A DNA stretch of 64,000 nucleotides from an uncultured Collinsella sp. (GCA_958353395.1 CATWSG010000002.1:1-64000), one strand, 5' to 3'. Counted from the first letter of the stretch, positions 29,701 to 38,895 are shown. A program made the numbers and translations. Notes: generated by a model from the letters alone, not told the origin.

Positions 29701-30117
29701 ATGCTCGAGAACGGCAAAACGATGCCTTCGATTGATGCTTGGCTGCGCGAGGCCAAGGCCGACGCTTCGGCGCCGGCGTGCGGTATGTATCTGACACATA
29801 ACGGCGTGGTGCGCGCGACGCCCAAGGCCGAGGTGCGCGGAGTCGAGACCGATGGCGTGGCGCCGGGCCACAAGGTGGGCGGCATGGTCTTTGACTACGA
29901 TGCCGAAAAGGTGCGGTCTGCCATCGAGGCGACGCGAGCGATGCCGGGTATCGGCTATGTGCGCGTGTGGCTGGCGAGCGGTGAGCTTTCCGTGGGCGAT
30001 GACATCATGCTCGTGCTCATTGGCGGAGACATTCGTCCGCATGTGGTCGATGCCCTGCAGTCGCTTGTCGGCACCATCAAGAATGAATGCGTGAATGAGG
30101 TCGAGCGCGAGGCATAG
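29701..30117 (+). CDS. MoaE-like molybdopterin synthase subunit family protein
   Basis: About 139 residues resembling the clostridial-type MoaE-like proteins: PSIDAWLREAKAD, GMYLTHNGVVRATPKA, VGDDIMLVLIGGDIRPHVVDAL and VGTIKNEC. MoaE transfers sulfur to the cofactor precursor together with MoaD. No other moa gene is in the window, so function is uncertain. The frame is open from 29623 (ATG overlapping the sortase stop), but the first 25 codons look non-coding and AGGGGAA precedes the ATGATG at 29698-29701. Confidence 0.7.
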   Translation: MLENGKTMPSIDAWLREAKADASAPACGMYLTHNGVVRATPKAEVRGVETDGVAPGHKVGGMVFDYDAEKVRSAIEATRAMPGIGYVRVWLASGELSVGDDIMLVLIGGDIRPHVVDALQSLVGTIKNECVNEVEREA

Positions 30118-30151
30118 GGCTTTGCGATCAACTCGAGCCCATCTATAGCAA

Positions 30152-30190
30152 AAGCCCGCTGGCAGTTAGGATTGAACTGCCAGCGGGCTT
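30152..30190 (+). terminator. terminator between convergent genes
   Basis: A perfect 16-bp stem (30152-30167 with 30175-30190, AAGCCCGCTGGCAGTT) has a 7-nt loop. It serves the convergent MoaE-like and CmpB-like genes. Confidence 0.85.
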
Positions 30191-30227
30191 ACTTGTCCGT
30201 TGAGACCGGTTTGCGCCGTCGCCTGCG

Positions 30228-31457
30228 CTACACGCGCGTCGCATCCTTGGGGCTCATGGTCATGCTCTGGAAGCGGTTTTCCATAAAGTCATTATCGAAG
30301 TACTTGCCGTAGAACTGCGCAACGGGAATATCCGGTTCCGTGCCGTTGACGCGCTGATACCAATAATCGAGCGACTGCAGCGTCATAACGCCATCGACCA
30401 GCATAATGATGGTGAAGATGACGGTAGCCGAGTAGCGGCTCTTCCACGGAATCATGTTGACGAGCTTGAGCAGCCTCGGCAGCAGCAGCTTGATCCAGAT
30501 GAGGCCACCCAGGCCCCACAGACAGGCGAAGCCCGTGCAGGTGCGTCCGCCCGTGAGGACCACGAGCGGGTCGGGCATACCGAACAGCGTTATGTGCGAG
30601 TAGCTCCACGAGACCACGCCAAACGCGGTCTGCATAAACCAGCCCACGAACACCTCAAAGCTGGCGCCGAGCAGGGCGCTCACCAGGAAAATGATGATGG
30701 GGTTCTTTTTATAGAAGCGGTTGAGCACCATGGTCATGAGCACGGCACCAAAGCCGTAGATGGGGCTGAAGGGGCCAAACAGCATACCGGCGCGGTCCTG
30801 GTAGACACCCGGATCGTTGACGGTCATATGCCAGATATCCTCCAGGACCAGGCCGAGCACGCAGCAGACAAAGAATACCCAGAACAGGTTGAAGTAGTTG
30901 AGCTTGATGTAGCCCTCGCCGGTTTCATCGCGCCCGAGCATGCCCTCGGCGGCGGCGTCGCGGTCGAGCATCTCCTGCAGGCGGCGCTGCAGCTCGCGCT
31001 CCTGGCGCAGTGTGGGGTCGACGGTGGCCGAAAGCGCGACGAGGATGCCGAGCTGGATGGCAGGGCGCAGCAAGAAGGGCCCGATGCCCTGGAGCATCAC
31101 GTCAACCAAAAGCTCGACGACGGTAAACGCGATAAGGATATAGGACAGACGGGCGGCATTGCGGCGCTGGTTTTTGATAAGGTCCAGGCCAAAGATGATC
31201 AAGATGACGGCACTGGCAGCCGAGAGCATGATGCCGGCGACGATAAGGCCGAGCGCGACGAGCGTGTTGTTGCCGAGCTTGGCGGCGGCGTTGCCGTTGA
31301 TGAGCGCGGTGATGACCTGCCACATAAAGGCGCCGACCGACGGGAGCGTGCCCACGCCGGACAGGATGCACAGGACGGCGTATATCTTAATGATGAGGGG
31401 GATCTTCTTGACCTCCGTGGCGCTGGGGACGCTGGGGTCGAGTTCGTTTCGATCCAT
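30228..31457 (-). CDS. putative ABC transporter permease (CmpB family) membrane protein
   Basis: A 409-residue polytopic membrane protein with about ten hydrophobic helices. The C-terminal half matches the CmpB (PF06541-type) family pattern: GLVLEDIWH, GMLFGPFSPIYGFGAVLM, and later SWSYS. The N-terminal half has four extra helices plus a charged loop. The frame is open to 31634, but the ATG at 31457 has AGAAAGGTTATGT upstream. No ATPase partner is adjacent and the transport role is unproven. Confidence 0.75.
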   Translation of the reverse strand: MDRNELDPSVPSATEVKKIPLIIKIYAVLCILSGVGTLPSVGAFMWQVITALINGNAAAKLGNNTLVALGLIVAGIMLSAASAVILIIFGLDLIKNQRRNAARLSYILIAFTVVELLVDVMLQGIGPFLLRPAIQLGILVALSATVDPTLRQERELQRRLQEMLDRDAAAEGMLGRDETGEGYIKLNYFNLFWVFFVCCVLGLVLEDIWHMTVNDPGVYQDRAGMLFGPFSPIYGFGAVLMTMVLNRFYKKNPIIIFLVSALLGASFEVFVGWFMQTAFGVVSWSYSHITLFGMPDPLVVLTGGRTCTGFACLWGLGGLIWIKLLLPRLLKLVNMIPWKSRYSATVIFTIIMLVDGVMTLQSLDYWYQRVNGTEPDIPVAQFYGKYFDNDFMENRFQSMTMSPKDATRV

Positions 31458-31751
31458 ACATAACCTTTCTCGTTTTGCTGTAGGTACAAGGATACGCCGC
31501 CGACCTGCCAAAAGACAGGACGAACGTCCCAATTGCAACAATGCAAGCCCCAACGGCGGGCAAGACGCGTCGCAACGGAAGTATGCGGGATCGTCGGCCC
31601 CGAGGCGGTTGCCCAATAAAATGTTTGGCTGCAAAACGGATTATAAGCTCGGTGGGCTTTTAAAAAGCGCTGTTCATGCGCGGGAGTGCTTGTCTTGCCG
31701 TGCGTATAATAGGGCAGGTAACGCCAAATAACGAGGCTCTGAGGGGATGCC
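31458..31751 (+). promoter_or_regulatory. divergent spacer with purF -10 box
   Basis: A perfect TATAAT at 31705-31710 (TGCG just before it) lies about 40 bp from the purF start. A -35 box at 17 bp is weak. The other promoter, for the minus-strand CmpB-like gene, should also be here. No operator recognised. Confidence 0.5.
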
Positions 31752-33422
31752 ATGTCTCAAGAAACCATCCGCGCGGCCGAGCGTGCCGCGGGACAGGTGA
31801 AGACCATGTCGACGTATGATCCGGACTCCGACCAGCTGCATGAGGAATGCGGCATTTTTGGTGTGTGGGCACCCGATCGCGATGTGGCTCGACTGACGTA
31901 CTTTGGTCTGCGCGCGCTGCAGCATCGCGGCCAGGAATCGGCGGGAATCGCCGTGGGTGATGGCGGCACGGTTATGGTTCGCAAAGACCTGGGGCTGCTC
32001 GATCGCGTGTTCTCCAACGCCGACCTGTCGACACTCTCCGGCCAGCTGGCCGTGGGCCACGTGCGCTATGGCACTGCCGGTGCCAAGAGCTGGGAAGCCT
32101 CGCAGCCGCATCTTTCTACCATCAACAGCGTCATTATCGCGCTCGCGCACAACGGTACCCTCGTCAACACCGACGAGCTGCGCCGCCAGCTGATCGAGCT
32201 GGGCGTGCCGTTCCTTTCCAATTCGGATTCCGAGGTCGCGACTAAGCTTATCGGCTACTTTACTCAGCGTACAGGCCATCTGCGCGAGGGCATTCGCAAG
32301 ACCATGGAGCTCGTGCGCGGCGGCTACGCCATGACGCTCATCAACGAGCAGGCACTCTACGCATTCCGCGATCCGCACGGCATTCGCCCGCTCGTGTTGG
32401 GCAAGCTGGTGGACGAGGGCCTGGACCAGGCCGATGCCGCATCCGTTTCGCAGCTGCCGTCGCAGGACGGCGCCGCGACGGTCGACTCCGCCGTCCGTGT
32501 CACGCGCGCCGGCGGCTGGGTCGTTGCTTCCGAGACCTGCGCACTCGACATCGTGGGTGCCGAGTACGTCCGTGACGTTCGTCCCGGCGAGATTTTGCGC
32601 ATCAGCGCTGAGGGTCTGGTATCCGAGCAGGGCGTGCCTGCAGCCGAAGAGCCCGCAAACTGCATCTTTGAGCAGGTCTACTTTGCCCGCCCCGACTCCA
32701 TCATGAACGGCAAGAGCGTCTATGCCTGCCGTTACGACATGGGTCGTCAGCTGGCACACGAGGAGCCCGTCGAGGCCGATCTGGTCATCGGCGTGCCCGA
32801 CTCCGGCCTGCCGCCCGCGGAGGGGTATTCGCACGAGAGCGGTATTCCCTTTGGCGAGGGCCTTATCAAGAACCGCTACGTGGGCCGTACGTTTATCGAG
32901 CCCACGCAGGAGCTGCGCGCCATGGGCGTGCGTATGAAACTCAACCCGCTGCGTGACAACATCGAGGGCAAGCGCCTGGTCGTCATCGACGACTCCATCG
33001 TGCGCGGCACCACCATGGTGCAGCTCGTCAAGATGCTACGCAACGCTGGCGCCAAGGAGATTCATATCCGCATCAACTCGCCCGAGGTCATCTGGCCGTG
33101 CTTCTACGGCATCGATACCGACGTGCAGTCGCAGCTTATCAGCGCCAACAAGACGGTCGACGAGATTTGCGAGTATATCGGCGCCGATTCGCTGGCCTTC
33201 CTTTCGGTCGAGGGCCTGCTTAAGGTCATGCCCAAGGGCGGTTACTGCGATGCGTGCTTTACCGGCCGCTACCCCGTGGCGATTCCCGAGAGCTTTGGCC
33301 GCGACAAGTTCATGGAGGGCTTTAAGCCCCGCAACCTGGACAAGCCGCTGCACTTTGATGACGACGCCGTGGTCGAGAAATACGACGATCGCAGCTGGGA
33401 AGAGGAACACGGCGAGGCCTAA
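31752..33422 (+). CDS. purF: amidophosphoribosyltransferase
   Basis: A 556-residue glutamine-PRPP amidotransferase, the first committed step of purine synthesis. The Ntn nucleophile Cys is in HEECGIFGV near residue 34, so a ~33-residue propeptide must be removed. LRALQHRGQESAGI, the PRPP loop VVIDDSIVRGTT, and later a Cys-rich YCDACFTGRYP support the assignment. That Cys pattern suggests the Fe-S-type (Bacillus-like) enzyme. It starts after GAGGGGATGCC. Confidence 0.97.
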   Translation: MSQETIRAAERAAGQVKTMSTYDPDSDQLHEECGIFGVWAPDRDVARLTYFGLRALQHRGQESAGIAVGDGGTVMVRKDLGLLDRVFSNADLSTLSGQLAVGHVRYGTAGAKSWEASQPHLSTINSVIIALAHNGTLVNTDELRRQLIELGVPFLSNSDSEVATKLIGYFTQRTGHLREGIRKTMELVRGGYAMTLINEQALYAFRDPHGIRPLVLGKLVDEGLDQADAASVSQLPSQDGAATVDSAVRVTRAGGWVVASETCALDIVGAEYVRDVRPGEILRISAEGLVSEQGVPAAEEPANCIFEQVYFARPDSIMNGKSVYACRYDMGRQLAHEEPVEADLVIGVPDSGLPPAEGYSHESGIPFGEGLIKNRYVGRTFIEPTQELRAMGVRMKLNPLRDNIEGKRLVVIDDSIVRGTTMVQLVKMLRNAGAKEIHIRINSPEVIWPCFYGIDTDVQSQLISANKTVDEICEYIGADSLAFLSVEGLLKVMPKGGYCDACFTGRYPVAIPESFGRDKFMEGFKPRNLDKPLHFDDDAVVEKYDDRSWEEEHGEA

Positions 33423-33432
33423 AACCTGCCAT

Positions 33433-33463
33433 GTAGGGACAGGTTTATTTTGGTAGGTTTTAC
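33433..33463 (+). repeat. GGGACAGG-type spacer repeat
   Basis: The phrase TAGGGACAGGTTTATTTTGG continues GTAGGTTTTAC. It is nearly identical to the two arms at 44414-44437 and 44556-44585. A GC-rich hairpin (about 33484-33511) follows and may terminate purF. Confidence 0.7.
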
Positions 33464-33579
33464 CTGCTGTTTTGTTGATATGACGGCGCGCGTTGTTATG
33501 GCGCGCGCCGAAATGAACGCAACTATGAGCACCGTTTGGCGCCCGCGCGGCGCCACGGTAGTGGGAGAGGAAGGCTCAG

Positions 33580-34683
33580 ATGAGCGACAGCAAGCATGTG
33601 ACGTATGAGGATGCCGGCGTCGATACCGCCGAGGGCGGCCGCGCCGTTGACGCTATTAAGCAGATGGTTAAGGACACCAACCGCCCCGAGGTCATCGGCG
33701 GTATCGGTGGCTTCGGTGGCCTGTTCTCGGCCGCCGCGCTTAAGGATATGGAAGACCCGATTCTGATTAGCGGTACCGACGGCGTGGGCACCAAGCTCGT
33801 GCTCGCCCAGATCATGGACCGTCACGAGACGGTGGGCCAGGACCTGGTCGCTATGTGCGTCAACGACATTCTGGCTTCGGGCGCCGAGCCGCTGTTCTTC
33901 CTGGACTACGTTGCCATCGGTCACATCGAGGCCGAGCACATGGCAAAGATCATCAAGGGTGTGGCCGACGGCTGCAAGCTCGCGGGCTGCGCGCTCGTGG
34001 GCGGCGAGATGGCCGAGCACCCCGGCGTCATGGCTCCGGCCGACTACGACCTTGCCGGCTTTACCGTGGGCGTCGTCGACCGTCCCAAGATGCTCGACCC
34101 CGCAAACGTCCGCCCGGGCGATGTGATCCTGGGCCTGCCTTCCACCGGCGTGCACTCCAACGGCTACTCGCTCGTGCGCAAGGTCATCGGCGTCGACGGC
34201 ATTAAGCCGGGCACGCCCGAGGCCGCCGCTAAGGCGGAGGAGCTGAGCCGTCCGCTCGAGGAGCTCGGCGGTGCTTCGCTGGCAGACGCCCTGCTGGCTC
34301 CCACGCGCATCTACGTCAAGCCGATTCTGGAGCTGCTGCGCGGCGGCGCTCCGGTGCACGCCATTGCCCACATCACTGGCGGCGGTATTACCGAGAACCT
34401 CAACCGCGCGCTCGCCGACGACGTCGACGCCGTGGTCACCCGCAACGGTGCCGAGATGGGCTGGGACGTTCCTCCCGTCATCACCTACGTGTCGCGCCAG
34501 GCCGAGCTCGCGCCCAACGAGGCATGCAAGACCTTCAACATGGGCGTCGGCCTGTGCCTGATCGTCGCTCCCGAGGACGAGGCCGCGGTGACCGAGGCCC
34601 TGGTCGCGCTGGGCGAGAAGCCGTTCCGCGTGGGCGAGTGCGTCGAGGGTTCCGGTAAGGTCGTGTACTCCGATGAGCGCTAA
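33580..34683 (+). CDS. purM: phosphoribosylformylglycinamidine cyclo-ligase
   Basis: A 367-residue AIR synthetase. TYEDAGVDTAEGGRAV, GGFGGLFS, the ATP-binding GTDGVGTKL, MCVNDILASGAEPLFFLDY and the later HITGGGITENL are family motifs. It makes AIR from FGAM with ATP. Second gene of purF-M-N; its end overlaps purN by 11 bp. Confidence 0.97.
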   Translation: MSDSKHVTYEDAGVDTAEGGRAVDAIKQMVKDTNRPEVIGGIGGFGGLFSAAALKDMEDPILISGTDGVGTKLVLAQIMDRHETVGQDLVAMCVNDILASGAEPLFFLDYVAIGHIEAEHMAKIIKGVADGCKLAGCALVGGEMAEHPGVMAPADYDLAGFTVGVVDRPKMLDPANVRPGDVILGLPSTGVHSNGYSLVRKVIGVDGIKPGTPEAAAKAEELSRPLEELGGASLADALLAPTRIYVKPILELLRGGAPVHAIAHITGGGITENLNRALADDVDAVVTRNGAEMGWDVPPVITYVSRQAELAPNEACKTFNMGVGLCLIVAPEDEAAVTEALVALGEKPFRVGECVEGSGKVVYSDER

Positions 34684-35374
34684 CGAGCAGATGACTGCCG
34701 CCGCGAGCCTGGGCTTTGTGCCCTACACCCGTCCGACCGGCACCGATACGGCCGAGCCGCTCAAGATCGGTGTGCTCATCAGCGGTTCGGGTACCAACCT
34801 GCAGGCGCTGATCGACCTGATCGCCGCCGGCAAGCTCAACGCTTCGATTGAGCTTGTGGTGTCGAGCCGTCCTTCGGCTAAGGGTTTGCAGCGCGCTGAG
34901 CGCGCGGGCATCCAGACGCTCACGCTGTCCAAGGATGTCTATGCCGACCCCATCGCCGCCGACGAGATCATTGCGCACGAGCTGCTCGAGCGCGGTTGCG
35001 AGTATGTGGTCATGGCCGGCTACATGCGCATGGTGCACACGCCGCTGCTGGCGGCATTCCCCAATCGCGTGGTCAACTTGCATCCCGCGCTGCTGCCGAG
35101 CTTTACCGGCGCGCATGCGATCGACGATGCCTTTGCGCGCGGCGTCAAGGTAACTGGCGTGACCGTGCATTTTGCCAACGAGATCTACGACAACGGCCCC
35201 ATCATCGCCCAGCGCGCGCTGGCTGTTGAGGAGGGCTGGGACGTCGATACGCTCGAGGAGCACATCCACGCGATTGAGCACGTGCTGTATCCCGAGGTCG
35301 TGCAGATGCTCGCCGACGGTCGCGTCCACGTGCTGGAGAGCGGCAAGGTGGCAATTGACGCGCCTCGCGGCTAG
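34673..35374 (+). CDS. purN: phosphoribosylglycinamide formyltransferase
   Basis: A 233-residue folate-dependent GAR transformylase. IGVLISGSGTNLQALID, VMAGYMRMV, NLHPALLPSF and the catalytic Asp of DNGPIIAQ are visible. A ~30-residue N-terminal extension precedes the family start. The ATG overlaps the purM stop, so it is translationally coupled. A downstream hairpin ends in TTTTG. Confidence 0.96.
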   Translation: MSANEQMTAAASLGFVPYTRPTGTDTAEPLKIGVLISGSGTNLQALIDLIAAGKLNASIELVVSSRPSAKGLQRAERAGIQTLTLSKDVYADPIAADEIIAHELLERGCEYVVMAGYMRMVHTPLLAAFPNRVVNLHPALLPSFTGAHAIDDAFARGVKVTGVTVHFANEIYDNGPIIAQRALAVEEGWDVDTLEEHIHAIEHVLYPEVVQMLADGRVHVLESGKVAIDAPRG

Positions 35375-35406
35375 CGGCGCACAGTACAATTTAGCCGAGT
35401 AGTCAG

Positions 35407-35445
35407 GGTGGTCATTGGCGCCAAGGCGCGCGTGGCCACCTTTTG
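35407..35445 (+). terminator. purN terminator
   Basis: GGTGGTCA (35407-35414) pairs with TGGCCACC (35433-35440), an inner GGCGCC/GGCGC stem is present, and TTTTGTTTTG follows. Confidence 0.8.
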
Positions 35446-35526
35446 TTTTGGGTAGTCATCGGGAACGGTCTTTAACGACTGGTCATTCAAGAACGTCGCA
35501 GGTGACTAGATGAGAGAGGTGAGCGC

Positions 35527-35991
35527 ATGGCGGATAACGAAGCGCTGTTTACGCCTGAGCTGGTGTTTTTTGATTGGGAGTGTGCGACGCCGGATGAGGT
35601 GTTTGCGCGGCTCGAGGGCGAGCTTGCACAACGTGGCTACATTGCCGACGGTTGGCTCGACGCCGTTCGCACGCGCGAGGATGCCTATCCCACGGGTCTT
35701 GCCATGCCGGCGGCAAACATTGCCATTCCGCATACCGATCCGGGGCTTGTGGCCAAGCCCTATATCGCGGTGGTGAAGCCCGCCGCGCCCGTGACATTTA
35801 ACGCTATGGCTGGCATGGGCGCTCCGGTGCCGGCGCAGATCGTCATCAATCTGGGCATCGCCGAGCCGGGCGGCCAGGTCGAGGCCCTGCAGGCGCTCAT
35901 GAACATCTTTATGGACGCCGATGCCGCAGCCGACGTGCTCGACCAAACCACGCCGCAGGGCATGGTCGACGCCATCCGCCGCCACTTCTAA
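35527..35991 (+). CDS. orphan PTS EIIA component (fructose/galactitol type)
   Basis: A 154-residue PTS EIIA2-like domain with the phospho-acceptor His in NIAIPHTDPG (about residue 68). In the family it passes phosphate from HPr to EIIB. No EIIB, EIIC or sugar-metabolic gene is nearby, so it is either a regulatory EIIA (PtsN-like role) or supplies a transporter elsewhere. The ATG at 35527 has GAGAGGTGAGCGC upstream. Confidence 0.85.
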   Translation: MADNEALFTPELVFFDWECATPDEVFARLEGELAQRGYIADGWLDAVRTREDAYPTGLAMPAANIAIPHTDPGLVAKPYIAVVKPAAPVTFNAMAGMGAPVPAQIVINLGIAEPGGQVEALQALMNIFMDADAAADVLDQTTPQGMVDAIRRHF

Positions 35992-36005
35992 GGTGGAGCT
36001 AAGCC

Positions 36006-36105
36006 GGCACTTGGGGACGTTCCTTTTCTGCCGGCAGAAAAGGAACGTCCCCAAGTGCCACATCTGTCCCCTTTGCACCAAAATGGTGCAGATTAACCTG
36101 TCCCC
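36006..36105. repeat. 54-bp perfect palindrome plus CTGTCCCC repeat
   Basis: Positions 36006-36032 are the exact reverse complement of 36033-36059 with no loop (apex TGCCGGCA). The arms contain GGGGACGTTCC. Next comes CTGTCCCC (36064-36071), a TGCACCA/TGGTGCA hairpin (36074-36090) and CCTGTCCCC (36097-36105). All lie in the EIIA-prsA spacer. Confidence 0.85.
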
Positions 36106-36181
36106 AATGCACCAAGCGTGCCGCGGGGGCCGCGTTGTGACACAATGGCGTTTGTTCGATTCGTTATGCGAAAGGCCAACT

Positions 36182-37402
36182 ATGGCAAACAAGAAAAAGA
36201 ACTCCGAGGCCGCGCCGACGCCCGAGCAGCAGGCCCGCGCTGCCTCCAGCTCTCGCAAGAAGCAGCGCAAGACGTACGTGTCTAAGACCGTCAAGATCGT
36301 TCTGGTGGTCATCGGCGTGCTGGCGATGCTGCTTTCTGTCTCGGCGATGGCGTGCTCCGGCCTTATGTCGCAGGCTGAGGACACCTCGGGCTACAAGCTG
36401 ACCGGCGGTGTTGCTGCCACTATCAACGGCACCAACCTTACCGAGGACACCGTGACCAAGCAGATCATGAGCATGCGCACGTCCTACGGCTACACCAAGG
36501 ATGAGGATTGGGCGCAGTATCTGGTTGACAACGACCTCACGCCCAAGAAGTACCGCAAGCAGCTCATCGACTCCTACACGCAGCAGATTCTGCTTCAGCA
36601 GGCACAGAAGGAGAACGGCGTGACGGTGTCGGACGAGGAGGTCGAGAAGGCTTGGAAGGACGCGTGCAAGAGCGCGGGCGGTGCCAAGGCCTTTAAGAAG
36701 ACCCTCAAGACCTACGGCTATACCGAGGACACCTACAAGGATTCGCTCAAGGAGAGCCTGGCGCAGCAGAAACTCAAGGATGCCGTGGCGCCCACCAGCA
36801 AGCCCAAGGACAGCGAGATCGTCGATTACATCAACGAGAACCTGTCTAACTACAACGATGCTCGCCGCTCGTCGAACATCCTGATCAAGGTTGATTCCGA
36901 CGCTTCCGACGAGGACAAGGCTGCCGCCAAGGCCAAGGCACAGGAGTGCCTGGACAAGATCAACTCCGGTGAGCTGAGCTTTGAGGACGCCGTTGAGCAG
37001 TACTCCGAGGACACCGGTTCCAAGGAGAAGAAGGGCGATGTGGGCTGGGATAAGCTCACCACTTTCGTCGACAGCTACCAGACGGCGCTCGAGGGGCTCA
37101 ACAAGGGCGACGTGAGCGACGTCGTCGAGTCGACCTATGGTTACCACATCATCAAGTGCACCGACTACTTCCATGTCGATAATCAGGTCGATGACATCAA
37201 CCAGGTGCCCAAGGCCATCAAGAAGTACGTTTCCAATGTGGTGAAGACGCAAGCGGCCAGCACCGCGTACAGCGAGTGGCTGGAGCAGTACAAGAAGGAT
37301 GCCGACATCACCGTTAACCCCATGCCCAAGGACGTGCCGTACAACGTCAGCCTGAAGGGCGTCACCAAGAGTTCGACCGACGATTCGTCGACGACTGAGT
37401 AA
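36182..37402 (+). CDS. PrsA-like parvulin foldase
   Basis: A 406-residue membrane-tethered peptidyl-prolyl isomerase that folds exported proteins. A basic N-terminus (~34 residues) leads to a hydrophobic helix about 35-58 ending MAC58, a possible but non-ideal lipobox. A SurA-like N-domain follows, then the rotamase domain about 255-345 (SNILIKVD, FEDAVEQYSEDTGS, GDVGWD, STYGYHIIK). The C-terminal tail is Ser/Thr/Asp-rich. The frame is open from 35921, but the ATG at 36182 with AAAGG is the real start. Confidence 0.9.
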   Translation: MANKKKNSEAAPTPEQQARAASSSRKKQRKTYVSKTVKIVLVVIGVLAMLLSVSAMACSGLMSQAEDTSGYKLTGGVAATINGTNLTEDTVTKQIMSMRTSYGYTKDEDWAQYLVDNDLTPKKYRKQLIDSYTQQILLQQAQKENGVTVSDEEVEKAWKDACKSAGGAKAFKKTLKTYGYTEDTYKDSLKESLAQQKLKDAVAPTSKPKDSEIVDYINENLSNYNDARRSSNILIKVDSDASDEDKAAAKAKAQECLDKINSGELSFEDAVEQYSEDTGSKEKKGDVGWDKLTTFVDSYQTALEGLNKGDVSDVVESTYGYHIIKCTDYFHVDNQVDDINQVPKAIKKYVSNVVKTQAASTAYSEWLEQYKKDADITVNPMPKDVPYNVSLKGVTKSSTDDSSTTE

Positions 37403-37456
37403 TCATGGGGCGGCGCTCGTGTGAGTGCCGTCCGCACTATTGAGGAGGATTTGCAG

Positions 37457-37900
37457 ATGACCAACGAAGAGCTGCAGAAGGAAATGATTGCGGCCATGAA
37501 GGCCAAGGACAAGGTTCGCCTGTCCATCATTCGCCAGGTCAAGGCCGAGGTGAAGAATATCGAGGTCAACGAGCGCCGCGATGTGACCGAGGAAGACGTC
37601 AACAGCATGATCAAGCGTTTGATTAAGCAGACGAGCGAGACGTTGGAGATGTCCATCAAGGCCGGTACCGACCAAGAGCGTACCGACAACCTGACCGAGC
37701 AGGTCAAGATTCTGGAGAGCCTGCTGCCCGCGCAGGTTTCGGGCGAGGAGCTCGAGGCTCTGATCGAGCAGGTCATCGCCGAGCTGGGCGCCACGTCCAA
37801 GAAGCAGATGGGCCAGGTTATGGGTGCCCTGGGCAAGGCCACCGGCGGCAACTTCGATAAGCCGGCCGCCGCAAAGATCGTCGGAGCCAAACTAGCGTAG
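37457..37900 (+). CDS. GatB/YqeY domain protein
   Basis: A 147-residue YqeY-family protein, related to the tail domain of the GatB amidotransferase subunit. Markers are MKAKDKVRLSIIRQVKAEVKN, LLPAQVSGEEL and MGQVMGALGKATGGNFDKPAAAKIV read in parts. Proposed in the literature to act on tRNA but biochemically unclear. The ATG at 37457 follows GAGGAGGATTTGCAG; a GTG at 37421 is less likely. Confidence 0.93.
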   Translation: MTNEELQKEMIAAMKAKDKVRLSIIRQVKAEVKNIEVNERRDVTEEDVNSMIKRLIKQTSETLEMSIKAGTDQERTDNLTEQVKILESLLPAQVSGEELEALIEQVIAELGATSKKQMGQVMGALGKATGGNFDKPAAAKIVGAKLA

Positions 37901-37928
37901 GGGCCGAGCGGTACATAGTTGATGTTGG

Positions 37929-37960
37929 GGGGCGTGACCATTGCGGTCGCGCCCCTTTTT
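37929..37960 (+). terminator. yqeY terminator
   Basis: GGGGCGTGACC (37929-37939) pairs with GGTCGCGCCCC (37945-37955), one G-T pair, followed by TTTTT. Confidence 0.9.
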
Positions 37961-37972
37961 GCTGGTTGGGCA

Positions 37973-38039
37973 CTCATTGGGGACAGACTTAAATGAGTGC
38001 CCAATGAGCAGGTACTCATTTAAGTCTGTCCCCAATGAG
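37973..38039. repeat. 26-bp perfect inverted repeat with GGGGACAG core
   Basis: Arms 37973-37998 and 38014-38039 are exact reverse complements (start CTCATTGGGGACAG). The 15-nt centre has another partial match to the arm (GCCCAATGAG). It lies directly after the yqeY terminator and before the ABC transporter genes. Confidence 0.85.
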
Positions 38040-38155
38040 CGCCAACGAGCAGGTGGAAGGTTGCGGGTTCTTTACGGGAATGTAGTGCGGGCTGCGGAAA
38101 CGCGGTTCTTTCCGTACAATAGTTCAACTCGTGTAAACGCAGGGAAGGGACATTC

Positions 38156-38887
38156 ATGGCAGACATGATCGAGATCAAGCATCTCAACAAGTACTTTGGC
38201 GACCTGCATGTGCTCAAAGATATCAATCTCACCGTCAAGCGCGGCGAGAAGCTCGTAATGATCGGGCCTTCCGGCTCGGGCAAGTCGACGCTCATCCGTT
38301 GCGTCGATTATCTGGAGGAGCCCACGTCGGGCGAGGTCGTCATCGACGGTACGCCGCTCACCAAAAAGAATCACCTGGAGATGGCTCGTAAGTACAGCTC
38401 CATGGTGTTTCAGCAGTTCAACCTGTATCCCAACATGACGGTGCTGGGCAACCTGACGCTCGCGCCCATCAAGCTGCAAAAGAAGAGCAAGGAGGAGGCG
38501 ACCGAGATCGCCATCGCCGCGCTCAAGCGCGTTGGCATGGCGCATAAGGCCGGCGAGTATCCGCAGAACCTCTCGGGCGGTCAGCAGCAGCGCATCGCCA
38601 TTGCCCGTGCCCTGTGCACCAAGCAGCCCATCATCCTGTTTGACGAACCGACCTCGGCGCTCGACCCCGAGATGGTCCAGGAGGTTCTGGACGTTATGAT
38701 TGAGCTCGCGCAGGAGGATATCACCATGATCTGCGTGACGCACGAGATGGGCTTTGCGCGCCAGGTGGCCGACCGCGTCATCTTTATGGAGGACGGCCGC
38801 ATTCTGGAGGAGGGCACGCCTGAGCACTTCTTCGATAACCCCGAGAACCCGCGCTGCCGCGAGTTCCTGTCCAAGATTCTGCACTAG
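38156..38887 (+). CDS. polar amino-acid ABC transporter, ATP-binding protein (GlnQ type)
   Basis: A 243-residue ATPase with Walker A GPSGSGKST (about residues 37-45), MVFQQFNLYPNMT, signature LSGGQQQR, Walker B ILFDEPTSALDPE and H-loop VTHEMGFA. This matches the GlnQ/HisP/ArtP group that drives import of glutamine, glutamate, arginine or histidine. First gene of a four-gene operon (ATPase, binding protein, two permeases). TACAAT at 38115-38120 is a possible -10 box. Confidence 0.93.
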   Translation: MADMIEIKHLNKYFGDLHVLKDINLTVKRGEKLVMIGPSGSGKSTLIRCVDYLEEPTSGEVVIDGTPLTKKNHLEMARKYSSMVFQQFNLYPNMTVLGNLTLAPIKLQKKSKEEATEIAIAALKRVGMAHKAGEYPQNLSGGQQQRIAIARALCTKQPIILFDEPTSALDPEMVQEVLDVMIELAQEDITMICVTHEMGFARQVADRVIFMEDGRILEEGTPEHFFDNPENPRCREFLSKILH

Positions 38888-38895
38888 GCGCGGTG

